DNA of 64,000 nucleotides, taken from Rubrivivax sp. GTDB taxonomy: Bacteria > Pseudomonadota > Gammaproteobacteria > Burkholderiales > Burkholderiaceae_C. Where the stretch lies: the NCBI GenBank assembly GCA_022842595.1, contig JALHPF010000003.1, positions 62,001 to 126,000 on the forward strand, read 5' to 3'. Below the pieces are notes generated by a model that saw nothing but the letters and a program-made list of their open reading frames with translations, was not told the DNA's origin and searched no databases. Made by a program: the position numbers and the translations under genes. Every line of letters starts with the position of its first letter. Positions within the stretch are counted from its first letter, which is position 1. This document shows, piece by piece, positions 26,765-35,040 of this stretch.

Positions 26765-27078
26765 TGCGGACGGCCAGCCTGCTGTTGATCAGCCTGGCCC
26801 TGGCCGGGCCGGCCGTGGCGCAAGACGCCGCGGCCGGCCGGGCCAAGGCTGCTTCCTGCGCCGTCTGCCATGGCCAGCTGGGCATCAGCGTCGCCCCGAA
26901 CACGCCGCATCTGGCCGGCCAGCCGGACCAGTACCTGGCAACGCAGTTGCGCGCCTACCGCAGCGGCGCCCGCAAGCATGAAGTGATGGCCGTCATCGCC
27001 AAACCACTGAGCGACGAAGAGATCCAGAACCTCGCGGCCTGGTTCGCGTCGATCAAGGTCGAAGCCAGGGCGCCCTGA
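26764..27078 (+). CDS. Small periplasmic c-type cytochrome
   Basis: A 104-residue exported cytochrome c of the c553/c4-like class. Its ATG shares one base with the upstream stop (TGATG), so translation is coupled to the dehydrogenase. The signal peptide ends at AVA-QDAAAG. The haem motif CAVCH is at residues 32-36, and the axial Met is probably in KHEVMAVIAKPLSDEE. It is the expected electron acceptor of the PQQ-type dehydrogenase. Confidence 0.93.
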   Translation: MRTASLLLISLALAGPAVAQDAAAGRAKAASCAVCHGQLGISVAPNTPHLAGQPDQYLATQLRAYRSGARKHEVMAVIAKPLSDEEIQNLAAWFASIKVEARAP

Positions 27079-27092
27079 ACGGGGCCGGGAAC

Positions 27093-28556
27093 TCAGTTCC
27101 CGGTGTTGTTCGGGCTGCGCCAGCTGCGCTCGAACGGCAGCCGCCAGGCATGCGGCGCGATCAGCTGGTGCACCGACTTCGGCCCCCACGAGCCCGGCGC
27201 ATACAGCCTCACCGGCGGCGGCGATTCCAGCAGCGGCACCGACACCTGCCACAGCCTTTCGATGCCCTCGGCGGTGTTGAACAGCGTGTGGTCGCCGCGC
27301 ATGGCGTCAAGGATCAGCCGCTCGTAGGCCTCCAGCACTTCGCCGGCCAGGCCGGTGTCGTGCATCGCGAACTGCAGGCTGAGCTTGTCCAGCCGCATGC
27401 CCGGGCCCGGGCGCTTGCCGTAGAACGACAGGCTCATCTTCGAGGCGTCTGCCAGGTCGAAGGTGAGATGGTCGGGGCCCTGGGCACCCACGCCCGAACC
27501 TGGCGGGAACATGCTCTTGGGCGGCTCGCGAAAGGCGATGCTGATGATGCGCTGGCCCTCGGCCAGCCGCTTGCCGGTGCGCAGGAAGAAGGGCACTCCG
27601 GCCCAGCGCCAGTTGTCGATGAAACACTTCAACGAAATGAAGGTCTCGGTCTCGGACTGCGGGTCGACGCCCGGCTCGTCGCGATAGCCGCTGTACTGGC
27701 CGCGCACCACGTCGGCGGGCAGGATGGGCAGCATGCTGCGGAAGACCTTGTTCTTCTCTTCGCTGATGGGCTGCGGCTCGAGCGCCGTGGGCGGCTCCAT
27801 CGCCATGAAGGCGAGGATCTGGAACAGGTGCGTCACCACCATGTCGCGGTAGGCGCCGGTCTGTTCATAGAACGAAGCGCGCTGCGCCAGGCCCAGGGTC
27901 TCGGGCACGTCGATCTGCACGTGGTCGATGAAGTTGCGGTTCCAGATCGGCTCGAACAGGCCGTTGGCGAAGCGGAATGCCAGGATGTTCTGCGCCGGTT
28001 CCTTGCCCAGGAAATGGTCGATGCGGAAGATCTGGTCTTCGGCGAAGACTTCGTGCAACTGCGAATTGAGCTGCACCGCGCTGGCCAGGTTGGTGCCGAA
28101 GGGCTTCTCCATGACGATGCGCGAACGTTCGACGAGCCCGGCCTCGGCCAGCATGTGTACCGCCGACAGTGCCGCGCTCGGCGGCACGCTCAGATAATGC
28201 AGCCGACGGCCCTCGCCATGGAAGCCGGCCTCGGCCGCGTCGACCGCCGCTTTCAGCACCTTCGGGCCGGCGGACAGGCTCACGTAGTCCAGCCGCCGCG
28301 CAAAGGCCGCCCACTCGGCATCGCCGGCCTGGCGGCTGGCAAAGTCGTCCTGCGCCTGGCGCGCAATCCGGCGGAAAGCATCGGCGTCGATGTCGTCCAA
28401 CGACACGCCGATGATCCTGCAGTCGGGGATGAAGCCCGAGCTCGCCAGGTGATACAGGCCTGGCAGCAGCTTGCGCCGCGCCAGGTCTCCGGTGGCGCCA
28501 AACAACACCACCACCTGCGGATGGCTCGGGCCGACGCCTGAAGGTACTTTCGCCAA
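27093..28556 (-). CDS. zwf: Glucose-6-phosphate 1-dehydrogenase
   Basis: A 487-residue cytoplasmic enzyme that oxidises glucose 6-phosphate to the lactone with NADP+ at the entry of the pentose-phosphate and Entner-Doudoroff routes. Signatures: nucleotide fold [20 protein letters not shown], substrate motif [15 protein letters not shown] with the catalytic histidine, and [11 protein letters not shown]. The start was moved to TTG 28556: AAGGAG at 28564-28569 sits seven bases upstream, while the GTG at 28595 has no ribosome-binding site and would include a hairpin. It is convergent with the cytochrome gene (14-base gap). No other pentose-phosphate genes are adjacent. Confidence 0.94.
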   Translation of the reverse strand: MAKVPSGVGPSHPQVVVLFGATGDLARRKLLPGLYHLASSGFIPDCRIIGVSLDDIDADAFRRIARQAQDDFASRQAGDAEWAAFARRLDYVSLSAGPKVLKAAVDAAEAGFHGEGRRLHYLSVPPSAALSAVHMLAEAGLVERSRIVMEKPFGTNLASAVQLNSQLHEVFAEDQIFRIDHFLGKEPAQNILAFRFANGLFEPIWNRNFIDHVQIDVPETLGLAQRASFYEQTGAYRDMVVTHLFQILAFMAMEPPTALEPQPISEEKNKVFRSMLPILPADVVRGQYSGYRDEPGVDPQSETETFISLKCFIDNWRWAGVPFFLRTGKRLAEGQRIISIAFREPPKSMFPPGSGVGAQGPDHLTFDLADASKMSLSFYGKRPGPGMRLDKLSLQFAMHDTGLAGEVLEAYERLILDAMRGDHTLFNTAEGIERLWQVSVPLLESPPPVRLYAPGSWGPKSVHQLIAPHAWRLPFERSWRSPNNTGN

Positions 28557-28575
28557 GGTCTGACTCCTTGCTGCT

Positions 28576-28593
28576 GGCGCCCAGATGGGCGCC
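28576..28593. promoter_or_regulatory. 7-4-7 palindrome in the zwf leader
   Basis: GGCGCCC-AGAT-GGGCGCC, perfect, seven bases upstream of the zwf Shine-Dalgarno sequence. It could be an operator, a leader hairpin or the tail structure of the upstream aldehyde dehydrogenase transcript. Confidence 0.45.
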
Positions 28594-28634
28594 ACCGATG
28601 CAGCAAGTATCAGACCGGGCGGCGCTACGGCCGG

Positions 28635-30005
28635 TCAGGCCGTGCGGATGAGCTTGCGGTTGACGAACTCCAGGATGCCGGCGCGCGACAGTTCGCGGCC
28701 ATAGCCTGAGTTCTTGACGCCGCCGAACGGCAATTCTGGAGTCGACATCGCCGCGGAATTGACGAAGACCATGCCGGTGTCGATGGCGCGCGCCACCCGC
28801 TGGCCGCGCGCAACGTCCTTGGTGAAGACCGAGCCACCCAGGCCGAACGGCGAATCGTTGGCCAGCGCCACCGCTGCCGCCTCGTCCTTCACCCGGAAGA
28901 ACAGCGCCACCGGGCCGAAGAACTCCTGGCGGTAGGCCGGATTGGCCGCGTCGATGTCCGTCATCACGGTGGGTTGCATGAAGGCGCCGGGCAGGCCCGG
29001 GGCCCGCTTGCCGCCCATGAGCACGCGTGCACCGTGGGCCACGGCCTCGTCCACCTGCTTCAGCAGGGTTTCCAGTGCCGCGGCGCTGGACAGCGGCGCA
29101 AGCGTCGTGGTCTTGTCCAGCGGGTCGCCTGGAATGAAGGCCGAGAGCCCGGTCTGGAACTTGTCGAGGAAGGCATCGGCCACGGCTTCGACGACGATGA
29201 AGCGTTTCGACGCCGTGCAGGCCTGCCCGGCATTGCCCATGCGCCCGGCCACCGCGTGCTTCAGCGCCAGCGCCATGTCGGCGTCTTCGAGCACGATGAA
29301 GGCGTCGCTGCCGCCGAGCTCCAGGGTCGACTTCTTCAGGTTCTTGGCGGCACGCGCGGCCACGATCGCACCAGCAGCTTCACTGCCGGTCAGGGCCACG
29401 GCGCGGATACGCGGGTCGTCGATGAGCTGAGCCACCTGGTCGTTGCTGGCAAACAGGTTGGTGTAGGCCGCTTCCGGCAGGCCAGCGTCCTTCATCAGCT
29501 GCTCGAAAGCCAGCGCGCACTGCGGCACGTTGGACGCTTGCTTGACCATCACCACGTTGCCGGCCATCAGGTTGGGAGCGGCGAAGCGGGCGATCTGGTA
29601 ATACGGGTAGTTCCAGGGCTCCACGCCCAGCAGCACACCCAGTGGGTGGCTTTCGACGACGGCCTGGCCCTTGGGCGTGGCCAGGGTCTCGGGCGCCAGG
29701 AAGGCTTCGGCGTTTTCGGCGTAGTAGTCCAGGATCGCGGCGCTGAGCGCCACTTCGCCCTGGCTCTGCGCGATGAGCTTGCCCATTTCGAGCGTCGCCA
29801 GTTCAGCCAGCTGAGGCGCCCTTTCACGCATCAGCTCGGCAGCGCGCGCCAGGATCTGCCGGCGCTGGTCGAACGTGGTTCCGCGCCACTGCGTTGTGAA
29901 ACACGCCTGCGCGGCTTGCAGCTTCTGTTCGAGTTCGGCGCTGGTGATCGCGTCGAAGCGCTTGAGGATCTTGCCGTCGAAGGGATTGGTGCTGATATAG
30001 GCCAT
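28635..30005 (-). CDS. Succinate-semialdehyde/aldehyde dehydrogenase, NAD(P)+-dependent
   Basis: A 456-residue cytoplasmic aldehyde dehydrogenase, closest by pattern to the Sad/GabD group that converts succinate semialdehyde to succinate. Family landmarks: GVEPWNYPYYQIARFAAPNL, VALTGSEAAGAIVAARAAK, catalytic Glu in STLELGGSDAFIVLEDAD, catalytic Cys in GRMGNAGQACTASKR, and the C-terminal ELPFGGVKNSGYGREL. It starts MAYISTNPFDGKILKRFD, as is usual for this subgroup. It is 79 bases upstream of zwf on the same strand and 30 bases after the DJ-1/PfpI gene, so the three may be cotranscribed. Substrate specificity is inferred. Confidence 0.9.
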   Translation of the reverse strand: MAYISTNPFDGKILKRFDAITSAELEQKLQAAQACFTTQWRGTTFDQRRQILARAAELMRERAPQLAELATLEMGKLIAQSQGEVALSAAILDYYAENAEAFLAPETLATPKGQAVVESHPLGVLLGVEPWNYPYYQIARFAAPNLMAGNVVMVKQASNVPQCALAFEQLMKDAGLPEAAYTNLFASNDQVAQLIDDPRIRAVALTGSEAAGAIVAARAAKNLKKSTLELGGSDAFIVLEDADMALALKHAVAGRMGNAGQACTASKRFIVVEAVADAFLDKFQTGLSAFIPGDPLDKTTTLAPLSSAAALETLLKQVDEAVAHGARVLMGGKRAPGLPGAFMQPTVMTDIDAANPAYRQEFFGPVALFFRVKDEAAAVALANDSPFGLGGSVFTKDVARGQRVARAIDTGMVFVNSAAMSTPELPFGGVKNSGYGRELSRAGILEFVNRKLIRTA

Positions 30006-30035
30006 GGGCTGCTCCGGTGGTGGCGCGGTCAGCGA

Positions 30036-30719
30036 TCAGGTGTTCTGGATTCGCGCCAGCAGCGCCTGCGCAGCGGCGGCGGAAGATGCCGGGTTCTGGC
30101 CCGTGATGAGCGCACCGTCGACGAGCACATGCTCCTGCCAGTCAGGCGCGCAACTGTAGCGGCCGCCGTTGTCCACCAGCATGTCCTGCACCAGGAAGGG
30201 CACGACATCCAGCAGCTGCGAGGCCTTTTCTTCGCTGTTGCTGAAACCGGTGACGGTCTTGCCCTGCACCAGCGGCGAGCCGTCCTTGGCCTTGGCGTGG
30301 CGCAGCACGGCCGGGGCATGGCAGACGGCCGCCACGGGCTTGCCATCGGCATGCAGGGCTTCGATGAGCGCGATCGAGTCGCGGTCTTCGGCCAGGTCCC
30401 ACAGCGGGCCATGGCCACCGGGGTAGAAGACGGCGTCGAAGGCGCCCGGCTTCATGTCGGCCAGGCGTTGCGTGTGCGCCAGGGCCGCCTGGGCGGCGTC
30501 GTCGGCCTTGAAGCGGCGGGTGGCGTCGGTTTGCGCGTCGGGCGCGTCGCTCTTCGGATCCAGCGGCGGCTGGCCACCCTTGGGCGAAGCCAGGGTCAGC
30601 GTGGCACCGGCGTCCTTGAACACGTAGTACGGCGCGGCGAATTCTTCCAGCCAGAAGCCGGTCTTCTTGCCGGTGCTGCCCAGGGTGTCGTGCGATGTCA
30701 GAACCATGAGGATGTTCAT
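30036..30719 (-). CDS. DJ-1/PfpI family protein (type 1 glutamine amidotransferase-like; Hsp31-type)
   Basis: A 227-residue cytoplasmic protein of the class I glutamine-amidotransferase-like superfamily. The nucleophile elbow is KPVAAVCHAPAVLRHA with the conserved cysteine; YPGGHGPLWDL precedes it, and the N-terminal LEEFAAPYYVFKDAG supplies the acidic residue seen in HSP31/YajL-like glyoxalases. Members detoxify methylglyoxal or repair glycated proteins; which of these applies here cannot be told. ATG 30719 begins MNILMVLTSHDTLGSTG. It is followed on the same strand by the aldehyde dehydrogenase, consistent with an aldehyde-detoxification unit. Confidence 0.9.
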   Translation of the reverse strand: MNILMVLTSHDTLGSTGKKTGFWLEEFAAPYYVFKDAGATLTLASPKGGQPPLDPKSDAPDAQTDATRRFKADDAAQAALAHTQRLADMKPGAFDAVFYPGGHGPLWDLAEDRDSIALIEALHADGKPVAAVCHAPAVLRHAKAKDGSPLVQGKTVTGFSNSEEKASQLLDVVPFLVQDMLVDNGGRYSCAPDWQEHVLVDGALITGQNPASSAAAAQALLARIQNT

Positions 30720-30868
30720 TTCAGCTCCATTCGGGGGTTGCGGCAACCGTAGCGCGGGGCTGCGCCTGCGCAGCACAGCCCATGGCGCGTGCGTGTGTAG
30801 GAGAACACCGCGTCGTTCCCGGCCCACAATCGCGCCTTTCCCCCCATCGGCGAAAGCCCCCCTGCCCC

Positions 30869-31849
30869 ATGCCCATCCAGTGGTTTCCCGGTCACATGCA
30901 TTCGACCCGGAAGGCCATCAGCGAACGCCTGCCCGAGATCGACGTCGTCATCGAACTGCTCGACGCGCGGCTGCCCGGCTCCAGCGCCAACCCGCTGCTG
31001 GCCGAACTGACGCGCGGCAAGCCCGCGCTGAAGGTGCTGAACAAGCAGGACCTGGCCGACCCCGATCTGACCGCGCTGTGGCTGACGCACTACCAGGCGC
31101 AGGCCGACACCCAGGCCCTGGGGCTGGACGCCAGCGCCACGGCCCCGGCGCGGCAGCTGGTGGCCGCCTGCCGGGCGCTGGCACCGCTGCGCGGCGGCAT
31201 GGTGAAACCGCTGAGGGTGCTGATCTGCGGCATTCCCAACGTCGGCAAGTCGACGCTGATCAACACCCTGATGGGCCAGCGTTCGGCCAAGACCGGCGAC
31301 GAGCCCGGCATCACCAAGGCCGAACAGAAGCTGGTGCTGGCCAACGACTGCTACCTGTACGACACCCCCGGCATGCTCTGGCCGCGCATCACCGTCGAAC
31401 AGAGTGGCTACCACCTGGCGGCCAGTGGCGGCATCGGCCGCAATGCCTACGACGAGGAAGAGGTGGCGCTGGCCTTGCTGGCCAGCGTGCGCCCGCGCTA
31501 TGGCGCGCGGCTGCAGGAGCGCTACAAGCTGGCCGACATCGGCGCGCTCGGCGACGAGGCGCTGCTGGCCGAACTCGGGCGCAAGCGCGGCGGCCTGCTG
31601 CCCGGCGGGCGCGTGAACATGCAGAAGGCGGCCGAAGTCGCCATCAACGACTTCCGCGCCGGTGCCTGGGGCCGCATCACGCTGGAGACGCCGGACGACT
31701 TCGTGCGCTGGTGGGCCGAGGGGCAGGCCCGCGATGCCCAGCGTGCTGCCAGGCGCGAAGCGTTGACGCGCAAGAAGACACCGGACCGCAGCCTGCGCCT
31801 CGCCGGCGGCGACGACGGCATTGGCGAGCCGCAGTCGGAAGCCGACTGA
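30869..31849 (+). CDS. ylqF: Ribosome biogenesis GTPase YlqF/RbgA
   Basis: A 326-residue circularly permuted GTPase. The G motifs come in the order G4 (LKVLNKQDL), G1 (LICGIPNVGKSTLIN), G3 (YDTPGMLWP), as expected for the YlqF/YawG family, which aids assembly of the 50S subunit. The N-terminal MPIQWFPGHMHSTRKAI is highly conserved, and a C-terminal helical domain of about 120 residues contacts rRNA. A positively charged tail ends the protein. ATG 30869 is the family start. It is divergent from the DJ-1/PfpI gene. Confidence 0.94.
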   Translation: MPIQWFPGHMHSTRKAISERLPEIDVVIELLDARLPGSSANPLLAELTRGKPALKVLNKQDLADPDLTALWLTHYQAQADTQALGLDASATAPARQLVAACRALAPLRGGMVKPLRVLICGIPNVGKSTLINTLMGQRSAKTGDEPGITKAEQKLVLANDCYLYDTPGMLWPRITVEQSGYHLAASGGIGRNAYDEEEVALALLASVRPRYGARLQERYKLADIGALGDEALLAELGRKRGGLLPGGRVNMQKAAEVAINDFRAGAWGRITLETPDDFVRWWAEGQARDAQRAARREALTRKKTPDRSLRLAGGDDGIGEPQSEAD

Positions 31850-31856
31850 GACCGGT

Positions 31857-32015
31857 CTACAAGCGGCCCATCAGCAGCAGCACCAGGACGATCACGACGA
31901 TCAGGCCCAGGCCGCCGGTCGGGCCGTAGCCCCAGTTGCGGCTGTGGGGCCACGCTGGCAAGGCGCCGATCAGCATCAGCACGAGGACGATCAAGACGAT
32001 GGTGGTCAGGCTCAT
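31857..32015 (-). CDS. DUF3309 small membrane peptide
   Basis: A 52-residue hydrophobic peptide. Two helices (LTTIVLIVLVLMLIGALPAW and GLIVVIVLVLLLMGRL) flank HSRNWGYGPTGG, the signature of the DUF3309 family found in many proteobacteria. Inner-membrane localisation is predicted; function is unknown. It is convergent with ylqF, and the collagen-like lipoprotein gene lies just upstream on the same strand. Confidence 0.8.
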   Translation of the reverse strand: MSLTTIVLIVLVLMLIGALPAWPHSRNWGYGPTGGLGLIVVIVLVLLLMGRL

Positions 32016-32049
32016 GGGGTGCCTCCGCGGGCAGGTTGACGAAAGGGGC

Positions 32050-32295
32050 TCATTTCGGCGCCGAGGCGGCCGGCGGAACGATGATCACCGTGGTGCCGGG
32101 TTCACCCGGTGTTCCGGTATTGCCGGTATTGCCCGTATTGCCAGTGTTCCCGGTATTGCCCGTGGCCCCGGTCGCGCCCGTTGCCCCAGGGGCACCTGCA
32201 GGTCCCGGGACCGGCACCGGCACTTCCTTCGGGCGATCGCAGGCGGCGAGGGTCAGTGCAGCGAACAGGGTGGCCAGAGCCAGGTTGGTTTTCAT
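32050..32295 (-). CDS. Small lipoprotein with collagen-like Gly-X-Y repeats
   Basis: An 81-residue predicted lipoprotein. A signal with lipobox (LFAALTLAAC, Cys near residue 19) is followed by DRPKEVPVPVPGPAG, then about twelve Gly-X-Y triplets (GAP, GAT x3, GNT x5, GTP, GEP), ending in TTVIIVPPAASAPK. The middle of the gene is a 9-base-type tandem array, so repeat number may vary between strains. Collagen-like repeats can form a triple helix and often act as surface spacers; that role is inference. ATG 32295 is preceded by a GGATC-type weak ribosome-binding site. DUF3309 follows on the same strand. Confidence 0.82.
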   Translation of the reverse strand: MKTNLALATLFAALTLAACDRPKEVPVPVPGPAGAPGATGATGATGNTGNTGNTGNTGNTGTPGEPGTTVIIVPPAASAPK

Positions 32296-32390
32296 CGGGA
32301 TCCTAGAGAACAGCAGACAGCCACGGACTCTAGGCCGCCGCGGCCATTCACACTGTGCGCTACCCCACGCTGGACACCCGCCGGGCGGAA

Positions 32391-32744
32391 TCAGCCGGCT
32401 GCCGGCGCGAACGCGTCCCAGGCCGCGCTGGCTTCGGCGGCCAGCATCAACGCTGGCCCGCCGCCCATGTAGACGCAGACCGCCAGCGTCTCGTCGAACT
32501 CCTGGCGCGTGCAACCCAGCCGGCGCAGCGCCTTCACATGGAAGCCAATGCAGCCCGAGCAGTGCTGGGTGATGCCGATCGCCAGCGCGATGAGTTCCTT
32601 GTGTTTCTCGTCGACCGCACCGCCGGCCATCGCGGCCTTGGCCAGCTGGCCGAAGCCCTGCATCGCTTCGGGCTGAGACTTTCGCAGGCCCCCCAGTTGC
32701 TGGCTGATGTCATGGATCAGGGTGGGGTGGTCGTATGAACTCAT
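32391..32744 (-). CDS. AhpD-like / carboxymuconolactone decarboxylase family protein
   Basis: A 117-residue cytoplasmic all-helical protein of the CMD/AhpD superfamily. The redox motif HCSGCIGFHVKAL carries the C-X2-C pair and distal His typical of peroxidase-type members, and the N-terminus PEAMQGFGQLAKAAMAGGAVD matches the family. It is likely to have alkylhydroperoxidase or thiol-disulfide activity; the substrate is unknown. It lies 50 bases downstream of the metallo-hydrolase gene on the same strand and so may belong to the sulfide/persulfide-responsive transcript. Confidence 0.9.
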   Translation of the reverse strand: MSSYDHPTLIHDISQQLGGLRKSQPEAMQGFGQLAKAAMAGGAVDEKHKELIALAIGITQHCSGCIGFHVKALRRLGCTRQEFDETLAVCVYMGGGPALMLAAEASAAWDAFAPAAG

Positions 32745-32794
32745 GGTCGGGGGCTCCGGGTCGATGCGGGTCAGGGTCGCAGAACGGGGTACGG

Positions 32795-33682
32795 CTACAG
32801 CGCGTCGATCGGTATCTTCACGTAGGCCGTGCCATTGGCCTCCTTTGGCGGCATGGCGCCGGCGCGGATGTTGATCTGCACCGCCGGCAGGATGAGGGTG
32901 GGCATGTCGAGCGTGGCATCGCGCTGGGTGCGCATGGCCACGAACTCGGCTTCGGAAACGCCGTCGTGCACATGGATGTTGCCGGCGCGCTGCGCGGCCA
33001 CGGTCGTCTCGAAAGCCACGCCACGGCCCTGCGGCGGGTAGTCGTGGCACATGAACAGGCGCGTCGCCGGTGGCAGCGCGAGCAGCTTGCGCGTGGACGC
33101 GTACAAGGTGCGCGCGTCGCCGCCCGGGAAGTCGCAGCGCGCGGTGCCCACGTCGGGCATGAAGAGCGTATCGCCGACGAACACGGCGTCACCGAACTGA
33201 TAGGCCACGCAGGCCGGCGTGTGCCCGGGCACGGCCATCACCCGGCCGCTGAACTCACCCAGCGGCAGCAGGTCACCGTCGGCCAGCAGGCGGTCGAACT
33301 GCATGCCGTTGGTCTGGAACTCAGGCTCCAGGTTGAACAGCCCCTTGAAGACCTTCTGCACGCGCGTGATCTGGTCGCCGATGGCGACCTGCCCGCCCAG
33401 CTGATGCTTCACGTAAGGCGCGGCGCTCAGGTGGTCGGCATGGGCGTGGGTTTCCAGGATCCAGTCGACACGCAGCCGATGTGCCTTGACGTAGGCGATG
33501 AGCTTGTCGGCTGATTCGGTGCGTGTGCGGCCCGACTTCGGGTCGTAGTCGAGCACCGAATCGATCACGGCACAGGCCGAGCCCGGGCCGCCGTGAACGA
33601 CGTAGCTCACGGTCCAGGTGGCGGGGTCGAAGATGCCGTGGACGCTGGGCGAAGGCTGGCTGGCGGGCGGCGGCGTGGTCAT
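32795..33682 (-). CDS. Persulfide dioxygenase-type MBL-fold metallo-hydrolase
   Basis: A 295-residue protein of the metallo-beta-lactamase superfamily, closest by motif to the Blh/ETHE1-like enzymes that oxidise glutathione persulfide to sulfite. Metal ligands: THAHADHLSAAPYV (HxHxDH-type), VPGHTPACVAY and the aspartate in VFVGDTLFMPDVGTARCDF; the last His is in MCHDYPPQG. ATG 33682 is used; upstream codons would cover the promoter. It is transcribed divergently from the BigR-like repressor gene from an overlapping symmetric promoter pair, the arrangement of sulfide-detoxification loci. The DUF442 partner domain found fused in Blh is absent. Confidence 0.9.
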   Translation of the reverse strand: MTTPPPASQPSPSVHGIFDPATWTVSYVVHGGPGSACAVIDSVLDYDPKSGRTRTESADKLIAYVKAHRLRVDWILETHAHADHLSAAPYVKHQLGGQVAIGDQITRVQKVFKGLFNLEPEFQTNGMQFDRLLADGDLLPLGEFSGRVMAVPGHTPACVAYQFGDAVFVGDTLFMPDVGTARCDFPGGDARTLYASTRKLLALPPATRLFMCHDYPPQGRGVAFETTVAAQRAGNIHVHDGVSEAEFVAMRTQRDATLDMPTLILPAVQINIRAGAMPPKEANGTAYVKIPIDAL

Positions 33683-33711
33683 CGCGGATTCCTGTGCATG
33701 TATGAGTCTAT

Positions 33712-33746
33712 ATTCTATTGACAGATATATCATTTGTCAATAAACT
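33712..33746. promoter_or_regulatory. Symmetric divergent promoters and operator of the sulfur island
   Basis: Plus strand: TTGACA (33718-33723), 17 bases, TAAACT (33741-33746). Minus strand: TTGACA (33740-33735), 17 bases, TAGAAT (33717-33712). The two -35 boxes are the arms of the inverted repeat ATTGACA-N11-TGTCAAT (33717-33741, centre 33729). The BigR-type repressor would be expected to bind here and shut both promoters. The stretch is strikingly AT-rich for this genome. Confidence 0.82.
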
Positions 33747-33783
33747 ATTGATCTACCGCAGCATCCATCGAAAGACCCGCACC

Positions 33784-34134
33784 ATGCCCACCGAGGCCAT
33801 CGAGCTGGACGACATGCGCCACGCGGCGAGCGCCGCCTGTGCCCTGATGAAGACCCTGGCCAACCCGGACCGGCTGCTCATCCTGTGCCAGCTGTCGCAG
33901 GGCGAAAAGCGCGTGGGTGAACTCGAAGCCCTGCTGGGCATCGTGCAGCCCACGCTGTCGCAACAGCTCACCGTGCTGCGCGAACAGCAGTTGGTGAGCA
34001 CGCGGCGCGACGGCAAGCACATCTACTATTCACTGTGCAGCCCGCAGGCGCTGGCGCTGATGCGCGCGCTCTTCAACGAGTTCTGCCGCACCCCCGGTGG
34101 ACTTCCCGCAAGCCCAACCCAGCCACACCCATGA
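33784..34134 (+). CDS. ArsR-family persulfide-responsive repressor (BigR/SqrR type)
   Basis: A 116-residue winged-helix DNA-binding repressor. The recognition region is VGELEALLGIVQPTLSQQLTVLREQQLV, here split as VGELEALLGIV and QPTLSQQLTVLRE. Two cysteines sit where BigR/SqrR have their redox pair: one in RLLILCQLSQGE and one near the C-terminus in FNEFCRTPG. In those proteins the pair forms a di- or tetrasulfide bridge on exposure to persulfide, which relieves repression. ATG 33784 follows the promoter described at 33712-33746 by about 30 bases of leader. It overlaps the first YeeE/YedE gene as ATGA. Confidence 0.92.
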   Translation: MPTEAIELDDMRHAASAACALMKTLANPDRLLILCQLSQGEKRVGELEALLGIVQPTLSQQLTVLREQQLVSTRRDGKHIYYSLCSPQALALMRALFNEFCRTPGGLPASPTQPHP

Positions 34135-34568
34135 GCATCGACTGGACGAACTTCACCCCCTGGATGTCGTTGGCCGGCGGCGTCCTGCTCGGCTTGGCGG
34201 CGGCGGCATTCCTGTTGCTGAACGGCCGCATCCTGGGCATCAGCGGCATCCTCGGCGGGCTGCTCGCACCGCGCACGGGCGACATCGGCTGGCGCATCGC
34301 CTTCCTGCTGGGCATGCTGGCGGCACCGGCCACGCTGGCCCTGCTGGCCCCGCCAGGCTTCCTGGCCGAAGCCCGGATCGACGCCGGCACCCTGGCCATC
34401 GTGGTGGCAGGGCTGCTGGTGGGCTATGGCACACGGCTTGGTTCGGGCTGCACCAGCGGCCATGGCGTGTGTGGCCTGTCGCGGCTGTCGCCACGTTCGC
34501 TGGTGGCCACCGGCACCTTCATGGCTGCTGGTTTTGCCGTGGTCTACGCCATTCGCCACCTGTTCTGA
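34131..34568 (+). CDS. YeeE/YedE-family (DUF395) membrane protein, first half-type
   Basis: A 145-residue inner-membrane protein with about four helices. The signature is [24 protein letters not shown], with two conserved cysteines; related TsuA-type YeeE proteins use such cysteines to move thiosulfate. Together with the next gene it makes the two halves of a full-length YeeE-like transporter. It is coupled to the repressor gene by ATGA. Transport of a sulfur compound, probably thiosulfate or sulfite, is inferred from family and context. Confidence 0.9.
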   Translation: MSIDWTNFTPWMSLAGGVLLGLAAAAFLLLNGRILGISGILGGLLAPRTGDIGWRIAFLLGMLAAPATLALLAPPGFLAEARIDAGTLAIVVAGLLVGYGTRLGSGCTSGHGVCGLSRLSPRSLVATGTFMAAGFAVVYAIRHLF

Positions 34569-34590
34569 ACCGCACCCCCCGGAAGACACG

Positions 34591-35040
34591 ATGAACAACA
34601 CCTGGACTCTGCGAGCCGTCGAATTCGGCGTCGGCCTGCTCTTCGGCTGGGGCCTGCTGATCGCAGGCATGACCGACCCGGGCAAGGTGCTCGGTTTCCT
34701 TGACCTGGCAGGCGCCTGGGACCCATCGCTGGCCTTCGTCATGGGTGGGGCGGTGGCCGTGGGCCTGTTGGCCTTCGCGGCTGCCCGCAAGCGCACCCTG
34801 ACCTTTCTCGGCGGTGCCATGCATCTGCCCAGGGCCGACGACATCGACCGCCCGCTGCTGCTGGGCGCACTGCTGTTCGGCGCCGGCTGGGGCCTGGCCG
34901 GCTTCTGCCCGGGCCCGGCCCTGGTGACGATGGCCGCTGGCGAGCCCAAGGCCCTGCTCTTCGTGGCCGCCATGGTGGCGGGCATGGGTGTGTTCGAACT
35001 GACCAACCGGCTATTGCGCCGCCAGCAAGCCGCCACATGA
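34591..35040 (+). CDS. YeeE/YedE-family (DUF395) membrane protein, second half-type
   Basis: A 149-residue inner-membrane protein with four helices. The second-half signature of the family is GVGLLFGWGLLIAGMTDPGKVLGFLDL, then LFGAGWGLAGFCPGPALV with one conserved cysteine. It lies 22 bases after the first YeeE/YedE gene and overlaps the SulP gene as ATGA. Adjacent DUF395 pairs recur in BigR-controlled loci. It likely forms one sulfur-compound channel with its neighbour. Confidence 0.9.
   Translation: MNNTWTLRAVEFGVGLLFGWGLLIAGMTDPGKVLGFLDLAGAWDPSLAFVMGGAVAVGLLAFAAARKRTLTFLGGAMHLPRADDIDRPLLLGALLFGAGWGLAGFCPGPALVTMAAGEPKALLFVAAMVAGMGVFELTNRLLRRQQAAT

Noticed and set aside
28557..28595. GTG 28595 as the zwf start
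   Set aside because: No ribosome-binding site, and the extra codons would lie across a palindrome; TTG 28556 has AAGGAG at 7 bases.
32100..32180. Repetitive DNA that could suggest a CRISPR or regulatory repeat
   Set aside because: The repeats are codons for Gly-X-Y triplets of the collagen-like lipoprotein; there are no spacers.
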